From positions 9,744,501 to 9,808,500 of the forward strand of contig NZ_CP147913.1 in the NCBI RefSeq assembly GCF_037414475.1: a stretch of 64,000 nucleotides of DNA, written 5' to 3'. Made by a program: the position numbers and the translations under genes. This document shows, one piece after another, positions 16,883 through 25,555 of this stretch. The notes under the pieces are model-generated. The model was given only the letters and a program-made list of their open reading frames with translations. It did not search any database and was not told where the DNA came from. The stretch comes from Myxococcus stipitatus. GTDB taxonomy: Bacteria; Myxococcota; Myxococcia; Myxococcales; Myxococcaceae. The first letter of the stretch is position 1; each line of letters begins with the position of its first letter.

Positions 16883-18238
16883 ATGGAGACACCAACGACC
16901 TCGAACACTCCCCGGCCACGACCCCCGGCGCCTGTTCCCGCGCTCTTCCGGGTCGCCATCGCACCGCTCCAAGCCTTCTTCCGCCTCCAGGCGAGCAGCG
17001 GCATCCTGCTGGCCCTCTGCGCCGTGTTGGCCATGGCCTGGGCCAACTCACCGTGGGCCCCGTCGTATGCCCACCTCTTTGGTGCCCGCCTGGACCTCGG
17101 CGTGGCGGGCACCCAGGTGTCGTTCACTTTCCAGCAGCTCATCAACGACGGCCTGATGACGCTGTTCTTCTTCCTGGTGGGGATGGAGGTCAAGCGGGAG
17201 CTGAGCTCGGGTGAGCTGCGCACGTTGTCCCGAGCGATGCTGCCGCTCATCGCCGCGCTGGGAGGCATGGTGGTGCCCGCGGCGCTCTACGCGGCCATCA
17301 ACGCGGGGACACCCGCCATGGCGGGTTGGGCCATCCCCATGGCCACGGACATCGCGTTCGCCATCGGTTGTCTCACGCTGGTCAAGGCGCGCGTGGGCCA
17401 CGGGCTGGTCGTCTTCCTCACGGCGCTGGCCATCTTCGACGACATCGGAGGCATCCTGGTCATCGCCATGTTCTATGGCACGGGCCTGCACGTGGAGTGG
17501 CTCCTGGCCGCCGCGGCGGTCGTGGCTTTGCTCGTGGCGTTCAACCGCTTCTACGTGCGCAATGGCGTCTGGTGGCTGCTGGCGGGTGTGGCGCTCTGGT
17601 ACACGATGCACCACGGGGGCATCCACGCGACGCTCGCGGGCGTGGTGGTGGGCCTGTGCATCCCCGCGCGCCCCACGCGTCCGGGCCGGGAGGTGATGGA
17701 GGAGCTGTCCGGTTACGTCCAGGGCAGCATCGCGAAGGCCGAGGACGAGTCGATGCGGAGCGCGCAGTTGCTCTACATCGAGGAGAGGCTGGAGGAGCTG
17801 GAGCCGCCGCTCAACCGCTTCGAGCACATGCTGCACGGGTGGGTGGCGTACGGCATCGTTCCGCTGTTCGCGCTGGCGAACTCGGGCATCTCGCTGGAGG
17901 GGATGGGCTGGGGAGATTTGCTCGCGCCGTTGCCCTTGGGAATCATCGTGGGCCTCTTCGTGGGCAAGCAGGTGGGCATCTTCGCCTTCACGGTGGGGGC
18001 GCTGAAGGCGGGGGTCTCCGAGATGCCGGCGGGAGGCAACCTGGTGCGGCTGCATGGCGTGTCCGTGGTGGCGGGCATCGGCTTCACGGTGGCGCTGTTC
18101 GTCGCGGGCCTGGCCTTCGCGGGGCAGCCGGAGCTGCTGACCGAGGCGAAGCTGGGCATCCTGGTGGGGTCGCTGTTGTCGGCGGTGGTGGGCTATAGCG
18201 TGCTGCGGTTCGTGGCGAAGCCGGTGACACCGGCGTAA
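16883..18238 (+). CDS. nhaA: Na+/H+ antiporter NhaA
   Basis: A 451-residue NhaA antiporter with about twelve membrane helices. Family landmarks are MATDIAFAIG and AIFDDIGGILVIA, the latter holding the two adjacent aspartates that bind Na+ and H+. It extrudes sodium in exchange for protons and helps pH and salt tolerance. A soluble insert near residues 275-325 (SGYVQGSIAKAEDESMRSAQ and following) is typical of the longer actinobacterial and myxobacterial forms. The start at ATG 16883 with GAGG upstream leaves a proline-rich N-terminal tail. It is divergent from mutS and followed 29 bases later by the ABC1 kinase gene. Confidence 0.95.
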   Translation: METPTTSNTPRPRPPAPVPALFRVAIAPLQAFFRLQASSGILLALCAVLAMAWANSPWAPSYAHLFGARLDLGVAGTQVSFTFQQLINDGLMTLFFFLVGMEVKRELSSGELRTLSRAMLPLIAALGGMVVPAALYAAINAGTPAMAGWAIPMATDIAFAIGCLTLVKARVGHGLVVFLTALAIFDDIGGILVIAMFYGTGLHVEWLLAAAAVVALLVAFNRFYVRNGVWWLLAGVALWYTMHHGGIHATLAGVVVGLCIPARPTRPGREVMEELSGYVQGSIAKAEDESMRSAQLLYIEERLEELEPPLNRFEHMLHGWVAYGIVPLFALANSGISLEGMGWGDLLAPLPLGIIVGLFVGKQVGIFAFTVGALKAGVSEMPAGGNLVRLHGVSVVAGIGFTVALFVAGLAFAGQPELLTEAKLGILVGSLLSAVVGYSVLRFVAKPVTPA

Positions 18239-18267
18239 CGTCTCGCGCCGAGGAGACAGATTCCCGC

Positions 18268-19959
18268 GTGATTCTCCAGGACCTCAATCGTGTGCGGCAG
18301 ATCACCGTCATCGCGGCCCGCCATGGCTTTGGCGAGGTCCTGGAGCGCGCGGGCCTCTGGCGCATCCTGGGGCGCAAGGAGAAGGTGGAGGTGTCGCCGG
18401 AGGCGCAGCGTGCGTCCACGGCGCGCCGCTTCCGGATGCTCCTGAACGACCTGGGGCCCACGTTCGTGAAGCTGGGCCAGGTGTTGTCCACGCGGGCGGA
18501 CCTGTTGCCCGCGGAGTTCATCGACGAGCTGTCGTTGCTCCAGGACAACGTGGACCCCATCCCGTTGGAGCAGGTGCACGCGCAGATTCGCGAGTCGCTG
18601 GGCAAGGACGCGAAGGAGTTGTTCAAGCAGATCGACGAGGTGCCGCTGGCCGCGGCCTCCATCGCCCAGGTGCACCGCGCGGTGACGCTGGAGGGTGACG
18701 AGGTGGTGGTGAAGGTGCAGCGGCCAGGCATCGCCGCGAACATCGACTCGGACCTCGCGGTGTTGCGCAACCTGGCGCGGCTGCTGGAGGCGGTGGTCGA
18801 GGAGACGGGCATCTACACGCCCACGGGCATCGTCGACGAGTTCGACCGGGCGATTCACGAGGAGTTGGACTTCGTCAACGAGGCGACCAACGTCCGGGCG
18901 TTCCTGGAGAACCACCGGGAGCGGCCCTACCTCAAGATTCCGAAGGTGTACTCGGCGCTGTCCAGCCGGACGGTGCTGACGTTGGAGTTCATCCGCGGGG
19001 TGAAGATCAACCAGGCGGAGCTGTCGGACGAGGACCGGAAGACGATTGCGCAGCACATCCTGGAGGCGAGCTTCCGGCAGCTCTTCGACGACGGGTTGTT
19101 CCATGGGGACCCGCACCCCGGAAACCTGTTGTTGTTGGAGGGTAACCGGCTGGCGCTGCTGGACTTCGGCATCGTCGGGCGGCTGTCGCGGCCGATGCAG
19201 GAGACGCTGGTGATGTTGTGCCTGGCAGTGGCGCTGAAGGACAGCGACTCGGTGGCGCGCATCCTCTACCGGGTAGGCGTGCCGGACGCGCGGGCGAACC
19301 TGGTGGGGTTCCGCAACGACATCGAGGGAATTCTCGGGCAGCACCTGCCGACGACGTTGGGACAGGTGGATACACGTTCGTTGCTGCGGGACTTGTTGGA
19401 CCTGGCGGTGAAGTACCGCATCCGGATTCCGAAGGAGTACGCGATTCTGAGTCGGGCCTCGGTGTCGACCGAGGGGATGCTGCGCAGCCTGTATCCGGAG
19501 ATGAACATCATCGAGGTGGTGCTGCCCTACGCGAAGGAGTTGCTCGCGGGGCGGTATGACCCGATGCAGTTGCAGGGCGGGCTGATGCGCACGCTCTTGC
19601 GGCTCCAGTCGATGGCGGCGGACCTGCCGACGCAGCTGTCGCAGATCCTGCTCGACATGGAGTCGGGCAAGTTCACCGTGACGGTGCGGGCGGACCAGTT
19701 CGAGAAGCTGAACGAGAACCTGCGCAGCGCGGCGGTGATTGCGTTCATGGGGCTGTGCGCGTGTGGGTTCATCGTGGGCGCGTTCATCTCGTTCGCGCCC
19801 AAGCCGTGGATGTACGGGAACATTCCGGTGCTGGGCGCCGTGGGAATCGCGCTGGCGGCGGGCCTGTTTGGCGCGGCCATCACCTGGTACCTCTTCGGCG
19901 GACGCGGACTTGGCAAGGTGCGGCTGAGCCGGTTCTTGAAGGCGCCGAAGCGCAAGTAG
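18268..19959 (+). CDS. ABC1/UbiB-family atypical kinase
   Basis: A 563-residue ABC1/ADCK/UbiB protein. The family-specific KLGQ motif is at residues 68-71 (VKLGQVLSTRADLLP), the alanine-rich nucleotide loop (AAASIAQVH) comes near 130, and the catalytic region FHGDPHPGN and LLDFGIVGRL lies near 280-300. Two membrane helices close the protein (about 495-550), as in UbiB-like ubiquinone-biosynthesis helpers. These proteins are ATPases supporting quinone/isoprenoid lipid metabolism, at the inner membrane. The start is GTG 18268 with GAGGAG about 17 bases upstream, so a slightly different start is possible. It is in line with nhaA and a glutathione peroxidase gene. Confidence 0.9.
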   Translation: MILQDLNRVRQITVIAARHGFGEVLERAGLWRILGRKEKVEVSPEAQRASTARRFRMLLNDLGPTFVKLGQVLSTRADLLPAEFIDELSLLQDNVDPIPLEQVHAQIRESLGKDAKELFKQIDEVPLAAASIAQVHRAVTLEGDEVVVKVQRPGIAANIDSDLAVLRNLARLLEAVVEETGIYTPTGIVDEFDRAIHEELDFVNEATNVRAFLENHRERPYLKIPKVYSALSSRTVLTLEFIRGVKINQAELSDEDRKTIAQHILEASFRQLFDDGLFHGDPHPGNLLLLEGNRLALLDFGIVGRLSRPMQETLVMLCLAVALKDSDSVARILYRVGVPDARANLVGFRNDIEGILGQHLPTTLGQVDTRSLLRDLLDLAVKYRIRIPKEYAILSRASVSTEGMLRSLYPEMNIIEVVLPYAKELLAGRYDPMQLQGGLMRTLLRLQSMAADLPTQLSQILLDMESGKFTVTVRADQFEKLNENLRSAAVIAFMGLCACGFIVGAFISFAPKPWMYGNIPVLGAVGIALAAGLFGAAITWYLFGGRGLGKVRLSRFLKAPKRK

Positions 19960-19982
19960 TCCCCCTCGAAAGCGAGACAGAC

Positions 19983-20531
19983 ATGAGCAACGTCTACGAC
20001 ATTCCCCTGAAGGCCATCGACGGCGCGCCTGTGACGCTGGGCAAGTTCAAGGGCAAGGTGCTGCTGGTCGTCAACGTGGCCTCCAAGTGTGGCCTGACGC
20101 CGCAGTACGCGGGGCTCGAGAAGCTCTTCGAGCAGAAGAACGCCCAGGGCCTCGAGGTCCTCGGCTTCCCGGCCAACAACTTCCTGGGCCAGGAGCCCGG
20201 CACCGAGGCCGAGATTCAGCAGTTCTGCGACCTCAACTACGCCGTGAAGTTCCCCCTCTTCTCGAAGATCTCCGTCGTGGGCGAGGACAAGCACCCGCTC
20301 TACCAGCAACTCACCGCCGCCGTCCCCAACGCCACCGGCGAAGGCTCCATGCGCGCGCGCCTCAAGGGCTTCGGCATCGAGGCCAACCCGGTTCCCGAAG
20401 TGCAATGGAACTTCGAGAAGTTCCTCATCGGCCGCGATGGCCGCGTCGCCGCCCGCTTCGCCCCCGATGTGACGGCGGAAGACCCTCGGCTCGTCCAGGC
20501 CATCGACGCCGAACTGGCGAAGTCCGCGTAG
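19983..20531 (+). CDS. Glutathione peroxidase family protein
   Basis: A 182-residue thioredoxin-fold peroxidase. The peroxidatic cysteine is Cys36 in NVASKCGLTPQY; the partner Gln/Asn/Trp residues appear in GFPANNFLGQE and VQWNFEKFLIG. Bacterial members with Cys instead of selenocysteine usually use thioredoxin as reductant to remove lipid and alkyl hydroperoxides. It has no signal peptide, so it is cytoplasmic. It lies 23 bases after the UbiB-type gene; quinone-related redox and peroxide defence may be coregulated. Convergent with the DUF2267 gene. Confidence 0.93.
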   Translation: MSNVYDIPLKAIDGAPVTLGKFKGKVLLVVNVASKCGLTPQYAGLEKLFEQKNAQGLEVLGFPANNFLGQEPGTEAEIQQFCDLNYAVKFPLFSKISVVGEDKHPLYQQLTAAVPNATGEGSMRARLKGFGIEANPVPEVQWNFEKFLIGRDGRVAARFAPDVTAEDPRLVQAIDAELAKSA

Positions 20532-20571
20532 GCATCCCCACGCGGACCTCACCCTGGCCGGTCCGTCTCAG

Positions 20572-21030
20572 TCAGACCGGCCTGCGGAAACTGTCCGCCA
20601 GGTCCGCCGGAAGCTGCGAGGCCACCGCGGCCACCTCGTCCTCGGGAATCCTGTCCCGCACCGCGGTGAAGACCACCGTCATCACCCGGAACGCCTGGTC
20701 CACCGGAATCTTCAGGTGGTCCGCCACATCCCCGATGAACTCGTCGCGGTGCATGCGGCGCGCATGCGACGGGCCTCGGAGGATGGTGCACTCGCCGACG
20801 ATTTCGCCGATGTCGCGGCCCAACGCGCGCATCAGCTTCACGTCTTCTCCATCCGACAAGCGCCGCGCCAACGTGCACAGCACCGCGTGCGCCGCGTCCC
20901 GCGCCTCCAGCTTGTTGACCAGCACCTCCCGGCTGTTGCCGATTTCGTCCAGGAACCCTTGAAGGTCCAGGGACTCATCGCGCTCCTTCACGGGGGTGAT
21001 GTTGGGAGGAAGCTCCGTCTCCTGCGCCAT
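20572..21030 (-). CDS. DUF2267 domain protein
   Basis: A 152-residue, mostly helical protein. The tandem helical pattern with LGRDIGEIVGECTILRGPS and HLKIPVDQAFRVMTVVFTAVRDRI, followed by DEVAAVASQLPADLADSFRRP, is the hallmark of DUF2267 ('VAxQLPxxLxxxF'). Function unestablished; such proteins are often stress-associated. ATG 21030 is preceded by AAGGAGA, which selects it over the upstream ATG. Confidence 0.85.
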   Translation of the reverse strand: MAQETELPPNITPVKERDESLDLQGFLDEIGNSREVLVNKLEARDAAHAVLCTLARRLSDGEDVKLMRALGRDIGEIVGECTILRGPSHARRMHRDEFIGDVADHLKIPVDQAFRVMTVVFTAVRDRIPEDEVAAVASQLPADLADSFRRPV

Positions 21031-21218
21031 GGGGTGTCTCCTTGCTCGCCGTGGACGCGAGGCCCATTCGCGGCCTGCACCACACGGTGGCCACGCCATC
21101 CACGCGCTTCAGCAAGAGGACACTGCCCCCGTCTCCACTTCGCTCCCCATCAAGCCGTCAATCCGCTCGGCCGGCCCCCTGCCCTCTCTCCTCGACACGA
21201 GAGAGGGCACGTCGAACC

Positions 21219-24200
21219 TCAGCCGTGCGCCGCTGGACGAGGCTCCTCGCCCCCTTCACGCGCGGGCTGCACGGGGCCGCCTGCCTCGTCGTCCGGGCGC
21301 TTGCCCCGCCAGTTGGCCAGCCGCGTCTTCATCCGGTCCGCCACCACGTAGAAGGCCGGAACGACCACCAGGCTCAACACCGTGGACACGGAGAGCCCAC
21401 CCAGCACCGCGATGGACATGGGCGCACGCGTCTCGCTGCCCGCGCCCAAAGCCAGCGCCGCGGGCACCGCCGCCATCATCGTCGCCGTGGACGTCATCAA
21501 GATGGGCCGCAACCGCACCGGACCCGCGCGAGCCATCGCCTCCACCGCGTTCAACCCCAGCTCCCGCTGCTGGAGCGCGTAGTCCACCAGGATGATGGAG
21601 TTCTTCTTCACGATGCCCATCAACAGCAACAAGCCAATCATGCTGAAGATGTTCAGCGTGCTGCCTGTCCCCAGGAGCGCGAACGCCGCCCCCGCGACCG
21701 ACAACGGCAGAATCGTGAGCACCGTCACGGGATGCAGGAACGAGTTGAACTGCGCGCCCAGCACCATGTACGCGACGCCAATCCCCAGGAAGAGCGCGAA
21801 GAACAAGCTGCTCATCGAGTCCCGGAACGCCACACTCGCGCCACCGGGAACCACGCGCACTCCACCCGGAAGGTCCTTCGCCAGGCGCTCCACCGTCGCC
21901 AGCGCGTCCTCCTGATTCGAGCCCGGCGCCACGTTGGCGAAGATGCTGATGGCGCGCTCTCTGTCGCGTCGGGTGATGGCCTGCAACGCGGGCCGCTCCT
22001 CCTGCTCCACCAACGTCGACAACGGCACCAGCGCGCCGCTCGCCGTGCGCACCTTCAGCAGCGCCAGGTCCTCCGGACGCGAGCGCTGGCCCGCCATCAA
22101 GCGCAGGCGCACGTCGATGCGGCGGCCTCCCGTGCTGTACTTGCCCACCCGCACGCCACCCACCAGCGCGTTGATGGTCGTCGCCACCGCCTGCATCGGA
22201 ACACCCAGGTCCGCCGCGCGCGCGCGGTCCGGCATGATGCGCAGCTCGGGCATGCCCACCTGGTAGTCGGTGTCCACGTCCACCACCTTGCCGCTCGCCT
22301 GCACCTTCTCGCGCATCTCCTGGCTCGACTTCACCAGCTCATCCCAGTCCGAGCCGCGGACGCTGAACTCCACCGGGAAGCCGCGCTGCGACGAGAAGCC
22401 CTGCTGCGACAGGTCTTGCACCACCGCGCGCAGGCCCGGGTAGCTGTTGAGCTCCTTGCGCAGCACCTGCTGGAACTCGGCCTGCGGCATGCGCTCGTCG
22501 GGCGGCTTCAACGTCAACATCATGAAGCCTCCGTTCGCGCCGCCCGCGCCCACCAGCGCGAAGACACTCAGCACCTCGGGGCGCGACGCGGCGAAGGCCT
22601 CGGCGCGCTGCATGAGCTGGTTGGTCTCCTCGATGCTGCTGCCCACCGCCGTCTGCATGCGGACCATCAACCGGCTCTGGTCCTGCGACGGAACGAACTC
22701 GCCCGGGAGCGCGCGGAACGCGAACACGCTGGCCGCCAGGATGACCACCGCCCCCGCCAGCACCCGCCAGGGACGCTTCAGCGCCCAGCCCAGGGCGCGG
22801 CCGTATGTGTGCTCCAGCTTCGTGAAGGCCTGGTCCACCCACACGCCCAGCTTGCTGCGGCCCTCTCGAGAGGTCTTCAGGAGCTGCGCGCACCGCGCTG
22901 GCGCCAGGGTGATGGCCTCCACGTACGAGAGCAGCACGGCCACGCACAACGTGACGCCGAACTGAAGGAAGAACTTGCCGATGATGCCCTTCATGAACAC
23001 CACGGGCAGGAAGATGGCGATGACGGCCATCGTCGCGGCCAGCGCGGCGAAGGTGATCTCCGCCGTGCCCTCGCGCGCGGCGCGCACCCGGTCCTTCCCC
23101 TCCTCCGCGTGCCGGAAGATGTTCTCCAGCACCATGATGGCGTCGTCCACCACGATGCCCACCGCCAACGCCAATCCCAACAGCGTGAAGGTGTTGAGCG
23201 TGAAGCCCAGGAAGTAGATGACGGCCACCGTCCCCAGCAGCGACATGGGGATGGCCAACACCACGTTCATCGTGCTCGACAGCGAGCCCAGGAACAGCCA
23301 GCACACGAACGCGGTGAGGATGCACGCCAGGAGCAGCTCGAACTCGATTTCGTGCACGCTCTCCTCGATGAACTGCGTCGAGTCGAACCGCACCGCCACG
23401 TCCATTCCCTCCGGCGCGTCCTTCTGGATGCGGGCCAGCTCCGCGCGAATCCCCTTCGCCACCGACACCGCGTTGGCGCCGCGCTGCTTCTTGATGCCCA
23501 GGCCCTGCGCCGGCGTGCCGTTGACGCGCGCCATGCGCCGTACGTCCTCGAAGCCATCCTCCACCAGCGCCACGTCGTGCAGGTACACCGGCTGACCGCC
23601 CTGCTCGCGCAGGACGATCTTGCGCAGCGTCTCCAGGTCCAACGCCTCACCCAGCACACGCACGTTGACTTCCCGGCCCGCCGTCTCGATGCGTCCCGCC
23701 GGCAGCTCCACGTGCTCCCGCTGGAGCGCGGAGGTGATGTCCGTCACCGTGAGGCCCAGCGCGTCCAGCTTGTTCGAGTCCACCCAGATGCGGATGTTGC
23801 GCTCCAACGAGCCGCCCATCTGCACCTCGCCCACGCCCGGCACCGTCTGGAGCTTCTCCTTCACGCGGTAGCGCGCGAAGTCACTCACCACCTGCTGAGA
23901 GAACGGCCCGGACACGCCCACCTGGATGATGGGGTTGTCCTCGGGGTTCGTCTTCGTGACGATGGGCGGGTCGATGTCCTCGGGGAGCTGGCGCTGGGCC
24001 TGGCTCACCTTGGCCTGGACGTCCTGCAGCGCCGCGTCCACGTTGCGCGACAGGTCCAGCTCCACCGTGATGTTCGCGGAGCCCTGGCGCGCGGTGGAGA
24101 TGATGCTGGTGACCCCCTCCACCTGCGTCACCGCCTCCTCGATGGGCTCAATGACGTCGCTCTCGACCGATTCCGGGTTGGCGCCCTCCCACGACACGCT

Positions 24201-24341
24201 GATGTTGATGGTCGGGAAGTCGACGTCCGGGAACTGGCTGACGCCAATGCGGTCCGCCGCCACCAGTCCGAAGACGATGGTGGCGGCCATGATCATCCAC
24301 GCGAGGACCGGCTTCTTGATGCACGCCTCGGTCAGACTCAT
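21219..24341 (-). CDS. RND efflux pump, inner-membrane transporter (HAE1/AcrB-like)
   Basis: A 1040-residue RND transporter with twelve membrane helices and two large periplasmic loops. The N-terminus (LTEACIKKPVLAWMIM) and FPDVDFPTINISVSWEGANPESVE are classic for the hydrophobe/amphiphile efflux family. The proton-relay aspartate pair is in LALAVGIVVDDAIMVLEN in the fourth helix. It would export drugs, detergents, lipids or metabolites using the proton gradient, in complex with the adaptor and outer-membrane factor encoded just upstream. Its ATG overlaps the adaptor stop by four bases, indicating translational coupling. The substrate cannot be inferred. Confidence 0.95.
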   Translation of the reverse strand: MSLTEACIKKPVLAWMIMAATIVFGLVAADRIGVSQFPDVDFPTINISVSWEGANPESVESDVIEPIEEAVTQVEGVTSIISTARQGSANITVELDLSRNVDAALQDVQAKVSQAQRQLPEDIDPPIVTKTNPEDNPIIQVGVSGPFSQQVVSDFARYRVKEKLQTVPGVGEVQMGGSLERNIRIWVDSNKLDALGLTVTDITSALQREHVELPAGRIETAGREVNVRVLGEALDLETLRKIVLREQGGQPVYLHDVALVEDGFEDVRRMARVNGTPAQGLGIKKQRGANAVSVAKGIRAELARIQKDAPEGMDVAVRFDSTQFIEESVHEIEFELLLACILTAFVCWLFLGSLSSTMNVVLAIPMSLLGTVAVIYFLGFTLNTFTLLGLALAVGIVVDDAIMVLENIFRHAEEGKDRVRAAREGTAEITFAALAATMAVIAIFLPVVFMKGIIGKFFLQFGVTLCVAVLLSYVEAITLAPARCAQLLKTSREGRSKLGVWVDQAFTKLEHTYGRALGWALKRPWRVLAGAVVILAASVFAFRALPGEFVPSQDQSRLMVRMQTAVGSSIEETNQLMQRAEAFAASRPEVLSVFALVGAGGANGGFMMLTLKPPDERMPQAEFQQVLRKELNSYPGLRAVVQDLSQQGFSSQRGFPVEFSVRGSDWDELVKSSQEMREKVQASGKVVDVDTDYQVGMPELRIMPDRARAADLGVPMQAVATTINALVGGVRVGKYSTGGRRIDVRLRLMAGQRSRPEDLALLKVRTASGALVPLSTLVEQEERPALQAITRRDRERAISIFANVAPGSNQEDALATVERLAKDLPGGVRVVPGGASVAFRDSMSSLFFALFLGIGVAYMVLGAQFNSFLHPVTVLTILPLSVAGAAFALLGTGSTLNIFSMIGLLLLMGIVKKNSIILVDYALQQRELGLNAVEAMARAGPVRLRPILMTSTATMMAAVPAALALGAGSETRAPMSIAVLGGLSVSTVLSLVVVPAFYVVADRMKTRLANWRGKRPDDEAGGPVQPAREGGEEPRPAAHG

Positions 24342-25555
24342 CGCCGCGCACCTCCTCCTCCGGCGCCGTCGCCCATGATCGGCTCACCCGTCAACGCGGG
24401 CTTCTTCTCCGCGGCCACGCGCACCGTGACGCCGTCGCGGAGGGCCTCGCCGCCCCGCACCACCAGCACCTCGCCGGGCTTGAGCCCCTCGCGGACCTCC
24501 ACCCGTCCATCCGACGTGCGCATGCCCAGCTCCAGGATGCGCTCACGCGCCTTGTCGCCCTCCACCACGAACGCCAGGAAGCCACGCTCGCTGGCCCGCA
24601 CCGCCGTCTGCGGCACCACCGGGCTGCCTCCGCGCGTCTCCACCGGCACCGCCACCGAGGCGAACGCTCCCGGCCGCAGCTTCTTCGCGTCCTCTCCGGA
24701 GACCTCGGCCGTCACGGGGACCATGCGGTTGGTCTCGTCCGCGGCCTCCGCCACGTGGGTGATCTTCGCCATGTACGATCCACCCTCCGAGCGCACCGAG
24801 AACCGCGCGGGCAGGCCCGGCTTGATGCGCGCCACATCCGCCTCCGGCACGGTGAAGCGCAGGAGCAACGGGTCCTTGCGCAGCAGCGTCGCCAGCACCA
24901 CGCCGGCCTGGACGTACTGCCCCGTCTGCACCGTGCGCGTCTGGAGCACACCGTCCATGGGGGCTCGCACGTACGCGTCGCGCTGGTTGAGCTGGGCCTG
25001 GTCCAACGCCGCCCGCGCCGAGGCCACCTCCGCCTCCGCCGTGAGCGCTCGCGTCTGGAACGACTCGAGCTGCTCCGCCGGCAGGAGACCGGGACTGGCC
25101 TGGTTGACGGCGGCGCGGCGATCCGCGCCGGACTTCGCCTCCTCGAGCGCGGCACGCGCACGGGCCAGCGAGGCCTCGGCCGCGCGCACGGCGATGGCGT
25201 AGCGGGCGGGCTCAATCTCCGCGAGCACCTCGCCCTTCTTCACCGACTGCCCTTCCATGAAGAGCACGCGCTCCACGGCGCCGGGCACGCGGGCGGTGAT
25301 CTGCACCCGCTCGAAGGCCTCGACGGAGCCCACCGCGTTCACCACGAACTCGACGTCGCGGGCCTCGACGGGGGCGACCTCGACGGGGAACTGGAGGGGC
25401 CCTCGGCCACCCGAGCCGCCACCTGGACGGCCGCCGCCCTTCGCGCCGGCGGAAGGCGCCGCGCCCTTCGGGGACTCCTCGTCCTTCTTGCATGCCCCCA
25501 TGGCCAGCAGCGCCACGGCCAGCGTCAGCGTTCCTGCGCGTCGCATCACCTTCAC
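24338..25555 (-). CDS. RND efflux periplasmic adaptor (membrane fusion protein)
   Basis: A 405-residue adaptor with a lipoprotein signal (AVALLAMGAC) anchoring it to the inner membrane. A glycine-rich stretch (about 35-52) is followed by the barrel-sandwich lipoyl halves (VNAVGSVEAFERVQITARVPG and DAYVRAPMDGVLQTRTVQ), a coiled-coil hairpin between them (about 105-175), then the beta-barrel and membrane-proximal domains. It links pump to outer-membrane channel. It overlaps the upstream outer-membrane factor gene and the downstream pump gene by four bases each, so the three are one coupled operon. Confidence 0.93.
   Translation of the reverse strand: MKVMRRAGTLTLAVALLAMGACKKDEESPKGAAPSAGAKGGGRPGGGSGGRGPLQFPVEVAPVEARDVEFVVNAVGSVEAFERVQITARVPGAVERVLFMEGQSVKKGEVLAEIEPARYAIAVRAAEASLARARAALEEAKSGADRRAAVNQASPGLLPAEQLESFQTRALTAEAEVASARAALDQAQLNQRDAYVRAPMDGVLQTRTVQTGQYVQAGVVLATLLRKDPLLLRFTVPEADVARIKPGLPARFSVRSEGGSYMAKITHVAEAADETNRMVPVTAEVSGEDAKKLRPGAFASVAVPVETRGGSPVVPQTAVRASERGFLAFVVEGDKARERILELGMRTSDGRVEVREGLKPGEVLVVRGGEALRDGVTVRVAAEKKPALTGEPIMGDGAGGGGARR

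Noticed and set aside
21042-25202. A 1386-codon plus-strand open frame opposite the RND pump and adaptor genes
   Set aside because: Its sequence is a low-complexity His/Arg/Ala mix with no domain, expected from the antisense of GC-rich genes; the minus strand encodes clear RND proteins.
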